This document shows positions 10,112-15,723 of a DNA stretch of 19,937 nucleotides, piece by piece. The first letter of the stretch is position 1. Each line of letters starts with the position of its first letter. The stretch comes from Actinomycetota bacterium. GTDB lineage: Bacteria > Actinomycetota > Actinomycetes > Nanopelagicales > Nanopelagicaceae. Under the pieces are notes generated by a model, which was not told the DNA's origin, did no database searches, and worked only from the letters and a program-made list of their open reading frames with translations. A program made the translations under genes and the position numbers. The stretch is from positions 1-19,937 of the forward strand of contig CANHFN010000005.1 in the NCBI GenBank assembly GCA_947459935.1, in the 5' to 3' direction.

Positions 10112-10513
10112 ATGGCACGCCGACAGCTTCGATTTGGTCGTCGTCGTACCTCTAATCGCTTTTTAGCGTTATCAGTAATTCTCTTCATTCTTGCTTTAGC
10201 GATTGCCCCACCAGTGAAGCACTACTTCACGCAACGAGCACAGATCAGTGCCTTAAAGTCTCAGCTTTCTGCAGACAATTCTGCTCTGCAGAAAGCCAGA
10301 GAAGAATTACTTCTTTGGCAAGATCCTGATTACATTAAATCTCAGGCACGCGAACGCCTGCACTTTGTTTTGCCAGGAGAGCGTCAATACATTGTGACTG
10401 ATACCAACTCTGATGGAACGCAGAAGAGCACAACAAAAATTGCCACATCACTTGTCGATGGACAACCTTGGTATTCAAGATTGATTGCCTCAATTAGTGA
10501 AACTGGAAATTAA
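10112..10513 (+). CDS. FtsB/DivIC-type septum formation protein
   Basis: Small bitopic membrane protein of the divisome, 133 residues. It has a basic cytoplasmic N-terminus (MARRQLRFGRRRTSNR), one transmembrane helix at about residues 17-35 (FLALSVILFILALAIAPPV), then an extracytoplasmic coiled coil (about 42-72, QISALKSQLSADNSALQKAR) and the DivIC/FtsB box LLWQDPDYIKSQARERLHFVLPGE. In this family the coiled coil pairs with FtsL, and the complex with FtsQ signals septal peptidoglycan synthesis. It lies directly downstream of eno, as in mycobacteria and streptomycetes. The stop and the next start share one base (TAATG), suggesting coupling to the DUF501 gene. Family assignment is firm; the exact orthology name is less so. 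Confidence 0.9.
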   Translation: MARRQLRFGRRRTSNRFLALSVILFILALAIAPPVKHYFTQRAQISALKSQLSADNSALQKAREELLLWQDPDYIKSQARERLHFVLPGERQYIVTDTNSDGTQKSTTKIATSLVDGQPWYSRLIASISETGN

Positions 10514-11001
10514 TGCGCGAAGCAACCCAATCAGATCTTGATTGCATCCAAACCCAACTAGGTCGCACGCCAAGAGATGTTCACGCAATTGCCTATCGCT
10601 GCCCTTGTGGCAAGCCAGCAGTTGTTGAAACCCCACCACGTTTAGAAGATGGCACACCTTTTCCAACTTTCTACTATGCAACCTGCCCTCGCCTAACAGC
10701 GGTCATTTCAACACTTGAAACCACTGGCCTAATGGGTGAGATGAACGAGCGACTTGAAACAGATCCTGAATTAGCAGGTGCCTATCACGCAGCACATGAT
10801 GACTACATTGCATCGCGTTCGGCACTCGGCATAGAAGTTCCTGAAGTAGACAATGTTTCTGCTGGCGGAATGCCTAATCGAGTGAAGTGCTTACATTCAC
10901 TAGTCGCACATTCTCTTGCAGCAGGACCGGATGTGAATCCATTAGGTGATGAGGCATTAGCTAAGTTGCCAGAATGGTGGAAGAACAATCCATGCGAGTA
11001 G
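10513..11001 (+). CDS. DUF501 family protein
   Basis: 162-residue cytoplasmic protein of unknown biochemical function. It matches the actinobacterial DUF501 pattern: an N-terminal TQLGRTPRDVHAIAYRCPCGKPAVVET, then PRLEDGTPFPTFYYATCPRL, and near the C-terminus GMPNRVKCLHSLVAHSLAAGP and LPEWW. Cysteines in RCPCG, ATCPRL and VKCLH, with His in CLHSLVAH, could form a metal site; that is inference. There is no signal peptide or membrane helix. The start overlaps the ftsB-like stop by one base, and the end overlaps ppx by 10 bp, so the gene is locked between the divisome gene and the exopolyphosphatase, an arrangement kept across actinobacteria. Confidence 0.92.
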   Translation: MREATQSDLDCIQTQLGRTPRDVHAIAYRCPCGKPAVVETPPRLEDGTPFPTFYYATCPRLTAVISTLETTGLMGEMNERLETDPELAGAYHAAHDDYIASRSALGIEVPEVDNVSAGGMPNRVKCLHSLVAHSLAAGPDVNPLGDEALAKLPEWWKNNPCE

Positions 11002-11906
11002 CAGCAATTGATTGTGGAACAAATTCAATTCGCCTTCTGATTGCAGATATAGAAGGAAGTTCATTCCGTGAAGTTGTGCGGGATATGGAGATTGTTCGAC
11101 TAGGTCAAGGTGTTGATCAAACAGGTCAGTTTCATCCAGATGCAATTGCCCGCACTCTCTCTGCGGTCGATAAGTTCGCTGCCGAGATTGCAAAGCGTGG
11201 GGTTGAAAAGATTAGATTTTGTGCCACCAGTGCTACAAGAGATGCCACCAATCGACATCTTTTTGTGGATGGCGTGAGGGAACGCTTAGGCATCGAACCT
11301 GAAGTGATCAGTGGAGATGAAGAAGCAGCCCTGTCCTTTGCTGGGGCAATCCAAGATTTAGATCCCTCTAATGGACCATTTTTAGTAATAGATATTGGCG
11401 GGGGATCTACCGAATTCGTATTTGGCACAAGCAGTGTAGAAGCAGCCCGAAGTGTCAATATTGGTTGTGTGCGAATGTCAGAGCGTCATTTTGCAAATGA
11501 CCCTGCAACAGCAGCACAAGTTGAATTAGCTCGAACAGATATACAGGCAACCATCGCTCAAGCAGCAGCCGAAGTGCCTATTACGCAAGCGAAAACCCTA
11601 GTGGCGGTGGCGGGCACAGCAACAACAGTTGCAGCAGCAGCTCTGAACTTGAGTGAATATGATCGATATGCAATCCACTTGGCACGAATTTCTGCCACAC
11701 AAGTTCACGAAGCATCGGCCATGTTTTTAACAAGTAATCGTGAACAACGTTTAGCACTTGGCTATATGCACCCTGGTCGAGTTGATGTGATTGCAGCAGG
11801 TGCACTTGTTCTCTCAGAGATTATGAAGGCAACAGGTGCAACAGAGTTTGTTGCTTCTGAATCAGATATTTTGGATGGAATGGCTAGATCGCTTGTCAAA
11901 GGCTAA
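10992..11906 (+). CDS. ppx: Exopolyphosphatase / pppGpp phosphohydrolase (Ppx/GppA family)
   Basis: Sugar kinase/Hsp70/actin-fold phosphatase that removes terminal phosphate from polyphosphate and/or pppGpp. It has 304 residues, typical of the short two-domain actinobacterial type. The N-terminal phosphate-1 motif is AAIDCGTNSIRLLIADI. ISGDEEAALSFAGA carries the likely catalytic Glu (around residue 110). The phosphate-2 loop is FLVIDIGGGSTEFVFG. Near the C-terminus are VAVAGTATTVAA and HPGRVDVIAAGALVL. An in-frame ATG at 10974 adds six residues, but family members start at MRVAAIDCGTNS, so 10992 is chosen; it overlaps DUF501 by 10 bp. Whether polyphosphate or pppGpp is the main substrate cannot be told from sequence. 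Confidence 0.94.
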   Translation: MRVAAIDCGTNSIRLLIADIEGSSFREVVRDMEIVRLGQGVDQTGQFHPDAIARTLSAVDKFAAEIAKRGVEKIRFCATSATRDATNRHLFVDGVRERLGIEPEVISGDEEAALSFAGAIQDLDPSNGPFLVIDIGGGSTEFVFGTSSVEAARSVNIGCVRMSERHFANDPATAAQVELARTDIQATIAQAAAEVPITQAKTLVAVAGTATTVAAAALNLSEYDRYAIHLARISATQVHEASAMFLTSNREQRLALGYMHPGRVDVIAAGALVLSEIMKATGATEFVASESDILDGMARSLVKG

Positions 11907-12597
11907 ATCTTTACCACTGCTCGATCAAGAAATTGTTGGTTGTCGCAAATGCCCACGTCTCGTGCAATGGCGAGAAGAAGTGGCGGTTGTGAAGAGAAAA
12001 TCTTATGAAGATCAGGAATATTGGGGTAAAGCAATACCAGGATTTGGATCAGCTAAACCAAAATTGTTAATTGTTGGATTAGCACCTGGAGCACATGGTG
12101 CTAACAGAACTGGTCGAATCTTCACTGGTGATTCATCCGGAGATTGGCTCTATGGCGCACTTCATAAAATTGGAATAGCAAAGATCCCAACAAGCACATC
12201 AATAGATGATGGACAAAAGCTAAAGGACACCAGAATTATTTGCGTCGTTAGATGCGCACCTCCTGGAAACAAACCACTTAATGAAGAACGTGATATGTGT
12301 GCGCCATATTTTCTGCGAGATTTAGAACTATCGATCTCAACAACTAAGGCCATAGTTGGCCTGGGTTCATTTGCATGGGATGGGATCTTCAAGACCTTAA
12401 AGCAAATGGGTCATCCCGTTAAGAAAGTGAAGTTCGCCCATGGGGCAAAATTGAAATACAGCCATGAGGGCCGTGAATACTTGTTATTAGCCAGTTATCA
12501 CCCAAGCCAGCAAAACACCTTTACAGGAAAGCTGACCCGGCCCATGCTGGAATCTGTACTCAAAAAGGGCGGTAGATTTGCCTCCGTTGTTCAATAG
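11875..12597 (+). CDS. Uracil-DNA glycosylase, family 5 (UdgB), [4Fe-4S] enzyme
   Basis: Base-excision repair glycosylase that removes uracil, and in this family also hypoxanthine and other deaminated bases, from DNA. 240 residues from the chosen start. The iron-sulfur cluster Cys pair is C23/C26 (GCRKCPRLV), with later cysteines in RIICVVRCAPPGNKP and ERDMCAPYFL. Motif A, GLAPGAHGANRTGRIFTGD, lacks the polar catalytic Asp/Asn of family 1 and matches UDGb. The C-terminal motif is ASYHPSQQNTFTGKLT. The start is uncertain: ATG at 11875 overlaps ppx by 32 bp, a GTG at 11836 adds 13 residues, and a TTG at 11893 is also possible. Residues before GCRKC are not conserved enough to decide. It appears to be the last gene of the long forward run. 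Confidence 0.92.
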   Translation: MEWLDRLSKAKSLPLLDQEIVGCRKCPRLVQWREEVAVVKRKSYEDQEYWGKAIPGFGSAKPKLLIVGLAPGAHGANRTGRIFTGDSSGDWLYGALHKIGIAKIPTSTSIDDGQKLKDTRIICVVRCAPPGNKPLNEERDMCAPYFLRDLELSISTTKAIVGLGSFAWDGIFKTLKQMGHPVKKVKFAHGAKLKYSHEGREYLLLASYHPSQQNTFTGKLTRPMLESVLKKGGRFASVVQ

Positions 12598-12605
12598 TTA
12601 GAAAT

Positions 12606-12678
12606 GCCCCGATAGCCCAATGGCAGAGGCAGAGGACTTAAAATCCTCCCAGTGTGGGTTCGACCCCCACTCGGGGCA
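12606..12678 (+). tRNA. tRNA with anticodon UAA (Leu), class I shape
   Basis: Complete cloverleaf. The acceptor stem is GCCCCGA (12606-12612) with TCGGGGC (12671-12677) and discriminator A at 12678. D-arm 12615-12630 has G18G19 at 12622-12623. The anticodon stem is GAGGA/TCCTC (12632-12636, 12644-12648) around loop CTTAAAA, giving anticodon TAA at 12639-12641. The T-arm is GTGGG-TTCGACC-CCCAC (12654-12670). All stems pair except one A-C mismatch in the D stem. CCA is not encoded. The variable loop is only CCAGT (5 nt), whereas bacterial leucine tRNAs normally carry a long variable arm; this oddity is discussed in findings. The gene begins 8 bp after the UdgB stop and marks the boundary between core and accessory DNA. 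Confidence 0.93.
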
Positions 12679-12965
12679 CAATTGCAGTCTGTTCAGTTAT
12701 CTTCGTGCGTGAATTATCCAACGAGCTGTGAGCAATTGCAATCACCGCTTTTTCAATTCATACACAATTCATACACATTGCCCGAGGATTTCAAGGCGAT
12801 GAGTTGTTGTTCAATTCCTTCTCAGCCAACTCATCTGCACTCGAGCGTAGCTCTCGCTCCATCTGCCTATGCGATTGGGATATCGGATCTAGGTAGACCC
12901 ACCATTTGTTGATTTATGACTGGATAGGTCTGTACTACTTACTTAGAAATCTTGACTAAAGCGTT
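12679..12965. other. Non-coding stretch between tRNA and first accessory gene
   Basis: I see no credible gene here. It holds an exact two-copy 11-bp tandem repeat (12754-12775), a small palindrome GCAATTGC (12732-12739) and a short inverted repeat GAGCG/CGCTC (12843-12859) without a T tract. TTGATT (12909-12914) and TGTACT (12931-12936), 16 bp apart, could be a weak promoter for the gene at 12978, but a -10-like box closer to that gene is the better candidate. Confidence 0.6.
12754..12775. repeat. 11-bp tandem repeat, two exact copies
   Basis: CAATTCATACA occurs twice in direct succession (12754-12764 and 12765-12775). It lies about 200 bp upstream of the first exported-protein gene. An 11-bp period is close to one DNA helical turn, which would place two bound proteins on the same face; a regulatory role is inference only. 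Confidence 0.7.
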
Positions 12966-12971
12966 TATTCT
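12966..12971 (+). promoter_or_regulatory. -10 box for a probable leaderless mRNA
   Basis: TATTCT fits the actinobacterial TANNNT -10 pattern and ends 6 nt before the ATG at 12978, so transcription would start at about the A of the start codon. There is no Shine-Dalgarno, and no good -35 at 17 bp (TTAGAA, 3 of 6). Confidence 0.4.
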
Positions 12972-12977
12972 TTGATG

Positions 12978-13943
12978 ATGAAAAGAGTTTCTATTGTTGG
13001 ATGCTTGATATTCTTTTTCTCTTCTATTTTTTCTATTTCTGTTCCAGCATCCGAAGTTTGCCTTTCCAGTTATCCTGATAGTGCTTGGGGATCGGGAGCG
13101 CCATTGGCAGTAGTAAGTTTTATTCAATCAAATTCTAAAGACTATTCTGGTGGATTGAGTTTCTATGAGTGGGAGTCTGCTCCAGGCAAATGGTCTAGAT
13201 ATGACGAGATGAATCAATCTACTGGTGGCGTCAGCAAGCCAGAATCAATCCTGCAAGATTTCATTCAGCCCATATTCAGATTTCCATTCTGGTTTGGTGC
13301 AAATGATGGGGATCAGATTCGAGCAACATTTGTATATAGTGGAAGAAATTGTGACACTCGAACTGTTGTAATTAATCCATTAAGAAAATATCTTGAAGCC
13401 GATTTCTTAATGTACGAGAAAGATTATGATGTATTTCTCAAGGCAACTTCCCGGAATTTTTCTGATGAAACTTATTTTAAGAATTTAATTCCAAAGAATT
13501 TGAACATTAAGTTAAGTGAGTCGCTTGATGGTGAAAAGTTGGTCGTTGGAAAGTCTTTCTTTTCAAATAGGTTCGAGATATCAAATTTAATTCCTGAACC
13601 TTTGGCGCAAAGTACTCTATTTTATTTTCCAGACTCTTGCTTCTCTCAATCTCATTCGACAGAAATACGATCGAAGTGGTGGGCTGGTAGGGAGGGAATT
13701 TTTAACAAGAGTGGAACTTGTTCAGCTAAACTATTTTTCTACTCAAAAGCTCAAGGAAAATTACTTACTCTCTATAATTACGGGACGATTGATTTTAATG
13801 TTGAGAAACAAACTTCTACTCAGCCGGATGCCAAAGCAGCTGTCACAAAGAAAACCACCATCATCTGCGTCAAAGGCAAGTTGACTAAGAAGGTAACTGC
13901 TGTGAAACCAAAGTGTCCTGCGGGTTACAAGGTGAAGAAGTGA
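12978..13943 (+). CDS. Secreted protein with C-terminal two-cysteine basic motif
   Basis: 321-residue exported protein of unknown function. A signal peptide is clear: basic MKR, a hydrophobic core (VGCLIFFFSSIFSISV), and a probable cut after VPAS near residue 25. TTG 12972 and ATG 12975 are alternative starts; ATG 12978 is preferred because the -10-like TATTCT sits 6 nt upstream. The body is rich in aromatic and beta-prone segments (GLSFYEWESAPGKW, IFRFPFWFGANDGDQIRA), suggesting one or two beta-sandwich domains, with scattered Cys that may form disulfides. The last 30 residues are a distinct module with C297 and C313 in CVKGKLTKKVTAVKPKC, followed by PAGYKVKK. I recall close variants of this tail on other exported proteins of freshwater actinobacteria but could not check. 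Base composition is visibly more AT-rich than the core genes. Its stop overlaps the next start (GTGA). Confidence 0.8.
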   Translation: MKRVSIVGCLIFFFSSIFSISVPASEVCLSSYPDSAWGSGAPLAVVSFIQSNSKDYSGGLSFYEWESAPGKWSRYDEMNQSTGGVSKPESILQDFIQPIFRFPFWFGANDGDQIRATFVYSGRNCDTRTVVINPLRKYLEADFLMYEKDYDVFLKATSRNFSDETYFKNLIPKNLNIKLSESLDGEKLVVGKSFFSNRFEISNLIPEPLAQSTLFYFPDSCFSQSHSTEIRSKWWAGREGIFNKSGTCSAKLFFYSKAQGKLLTLYNYGTIDFNVEKQTSTQPDAKAAVTKKTTIICVKGKLTKKVTAVKPKCPAGYKVKK

Positions 13944-14722
13944 GCTCTCTACGTAAAAAGACTCTCCTATTCGCTATCTTGTTAATGGTCCTCATTCTAT
14001 TTTTACTCTCACGCTGCACATCAAATCAAAGTAATTCTATATCTATTCAAATACCCACATCATTGCCTTCTCCTAATGTTGTAAATCCAACGCAGCCTTC
14101 TAATCCGGCGGAGTCATCTCCAATGTCGACGGATACGCCTTCACCATCAGCTTCACCAACTGTCAAGCCTTCTGGCTCACCAACAGTCACACCAATTGTG
14201 AAACCTTCTGCAATAGCCACAAAGACAGCTTCTCCAACACCTAAAAAGTCAGTTAAGCCAACGAGTAGTCCGAGTGAAGAAGTGATAGAGCCAGAGACGG
14301 TAGTTAAAAATGATAATGATGGAGATGGCTGGCCGGATTACATTAAACCGACAGTGACTTTCACCAATATAACTTGCGTGGTTATAGGTGATGAATACCT
14401 TTATAGGTACGAAGTAAATTTCTTGGGAGGCGACAATTACTCACTTAATGACGGAGGCGGATTCCGCGGATTCCAAATGAAGCTAGAAAATGGCAAATTC
14501 TGGTTTTCCTATCCAGAACCTAAGGTGATTCGTCCGGATATATATAACTACTACAAAATCAGATCTGCCTCAGATAGAAGTTGGACTTGGTTTAGGTCAC
14601 TTCGTGGCAAAAATAATAAAAGTGGCATATGGGTTCGAAGTCCGCTCACTCTTAACGCCCTCTACACTAGCGTCGACGACACTGTCCGATATCCCGATAT
14701 TGATTACTCCCTATGTAAGTAA
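13940..14722 (+). CDS. Membrane-anchored extracellular protein with Pro/Ser/Thr linker and Ca-loop motif
   Basis: 260 residues, function unknown. The start is GTG at 13940, overlapping the previous stop by GTGA; an upstream in-frame GTG at 13913 would insert charged residues before the hydrophobic core and is less likely. Order: basic SLRKK; a transmembrane segment (TLLFAILLMVLILFLL, about 7-22); a low-complexity Pro/Ser/Thr/Lys linker of about 95 residues (repeating units such as SPTVKPSGSPTVTPIVKPS); then NDNDGDGWPDYI, with D125, D127 and D129 spaced as in calcium-binding thrombospondin-type-3/dockerin loops; and a C-terminal globular domain of about 125 residues rich in Tyr and Trp. LSRC after the helix is not a good lipobox (Arg at -1), so anchoring by the helix is preferred. 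A cell-surface protein projecting its C-terminal domain is inferred. Confidence 0.78.
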   Translation: MSSLRKKTLLFAILLMVLILFLLSRCTSNQSNSISIQIPTSLPSPNVVNPTQPSNPAESSPMSTDTPSPSASPTVKPSGSPTVTPIVKPSAIATKTASPTPKKSVKPTSSPSEEVIEPETVVKNDNDGDGWPDYIKPTVTFTNITCVVIGDEYLYRYEVNFLGGDNYSLNDGGGFRGFQMKLENGKFWFSYPEPKVIRPDIYNYYKIRSASDRSWTWFRSLRGKNNKSGIWVRSPLTLNALYTSVDDTVRYPDIDYSLCK

Positions 14723-14742
14723 TGGCTAGCTCCAGACCCTGC

Positions 14743-14769
14743 CAGCGCGGGCAACCCCCACTCGGGGCA
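14743..14769 (+). repeat. Degraded second copy of the tRNA 3' end (candidate attachment-site scar)
   Basis: Sixteen bases, ACCCCCACTCGGGGCA (14754-14769), are identical to the end of the tRNA (12663-12678). To the left, CCAGCGCGGGCA aligns with the tRNA's CCAGTGTGGGTTCG allowing two substitutions in the T stem, a 2-nt deletion in the T loop and one further change. The copy therefore covers the variable loop, T-arm and 3' acceptor strand but no 5' half, so it is not a functional tRNA. A 3'-end tRNA duplication about 2.1 kb from the intact gene is what integration by a tyrosine recombinase into a tRNA leaves. Confidence 0.75.
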
Positions 14770-14852
14770 TCAGCTCTTAATTCACGGTAATCCAACTGCA
14801 TAAAAATGGAACCTTTTTGCGGTCTTTAAGTTATGACCATTGGCTTATCAAA

Positions 14853-14858
14853 AAGGGG
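14853..14858 (+). promoter_or_regulatory. Shine-Dalgarno that favours the GTG start at 14866
   Basis: AAGGGG lies 7 nt before GTG 14866, while the upstream ATG at 14833 has no comparable site. Confidence 0.55.
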
Positions 14859-14865
14859 CTCCATT

Positions 14866-15723
14866 GTGAATAACAGTAAAACTCGTCTGGCTACTACCGC
14901 ACTGATCGTGCTGGCAATGTTTGCAGGTACGGCCCCGTCACAAGCAGCTGCTGCAAAACCAGGAACACCTGTAAAGGCAACTGCCGCAGATAAGTTAGAG
15001 GTCGGGAAAGTCGGGTTTTCTGATGAGAGCTATTGCGATCCATATAGGTATTTTTCGGGTGACAAGAGTGCATATTCTTGTACCGATCCCCGTACAGAGC
15101 CAAAATATTTTACTTCATGGGCCTTTGCAGTAACTAATAAGAGCAAAACCAAATCTGCATCCCAAGTGAGGGCACAGATTACTTTTTTCAACAAGACTGG
15201 AAGTATTTTGCTGCAAACAATTGTTACAGTTGCCCGCGAGATCAAACCTGGCAAAGTTTCATATGCTGCATCAAGTAATACATTGTCTGATGCTGGAATC
15301 ACGGGTGTCACAACCGCGACGGTAAAATTGATTAATCCAACGTGGATGGTTCCCTCAACGAAGACATATCAAAGCCCAATCGTACTCAACATCAGACCTG
15401 GTGAGTTAAATACTCAGATGTGCGGCATAAGCGAACCATGTTCAATTGAAGGTGGTCCCGTTAAGCAGGGGGCATTTACTGCAATCAAAGCAGATGGGAA
15501 TTTTACTCTGAGGGGTCCGGCTGCAAAGCTCCCGGTCGTTATTGTCTTTCTAAATCTGCAAGGAGAGCCAATTGGAGGATGGTCTGGAATAGGTCCGGAT
15601 TGGTATAGAACCGGCGATGTGTGGAGTTTTACTACTGGCTCTCAACTGGTTTCATGGAGCAAATATGTGACCTCATTTGAGTTGGCTAATGTCGCCACCT
15701 ATCTCTTTGTTCCTCAGATTTGA
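14866..15723 (+). CDS. Secreted protein with an FxLYD-like beta-sandwich domain
   Basis: 285 residues from GTG 14866, chosen for its AAGGGG Shine-Dalgarno and because it gives a compact signal peptide (MNNSKTRLATTALIVLAMFA, cut after PSQA at residue 27). The in-frame ATG at 14833 adds 11 residues. After an Ala/Lys-rich spacer, the segment from KLEVGKVGF to VKLINPTWM reads like an FxLYD-type immunoglobulin-like domain: WAFAVTNKSKTKSASQVRA, ITFFNKTGSILLQTI, then IKPGKVSYAA. Two Cys pairs (YCDPY...YSCTD and MCGISEPCSIEGG) probably form disulfides. The second half has another beta-rich region ending in a hydrophobic strand. The function is unknown; FxLYD domains are usually extracellular and non-enzymatic. 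The next gene starts on its stop codon (TGATG), so the two are probably translated together and may act together at the surface. Confidence 0.78.
   Translation: MNNSKTRLATTALIVLAMFAGTAPSQAAAAKPGTPVKATAADKLEVGKVGFSDESYCDPYRYFSGDKSAYSCTDPRTEPKYFTSWAFAVTNKSKTKSASQVRAQITFFNKTGSILLQTIVTVAREIKPGKVSYAASSNTLSDAGITGVTTATVKLINPTWMVPSTKTYQSPIVLNIRPGELNTQMCGISEPCSIEGGPVKQGAFTAIKADGNFTLRGPAAKLPVVIVFLNLQGEPIGGWSGIGPDWYRTGDVWSFTTGSQLVSWSKYVTSFELANVATYLFVPQI

Noticed and set aside
12843..12859. GAGCG/CGCTC inverted repeat as an intrinsic terminator after the tRNA
   Set aside because: The stem is only 5 bp, with no following T tract.
12652..12912. 86-codon forward frame starting inside the tRNA T-arm
   Set aside because: It begins in tRNA sequence, has no Shine-Dalgarno, encodes no recognisable domain, and spans the non-coding repeat region.
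13994..14017. Lipobox LSRC in the anchored protein
   Set aside because: Arg at -1 is not accepted by signal peptidase II; a transmembrane anchor explains the segment better.
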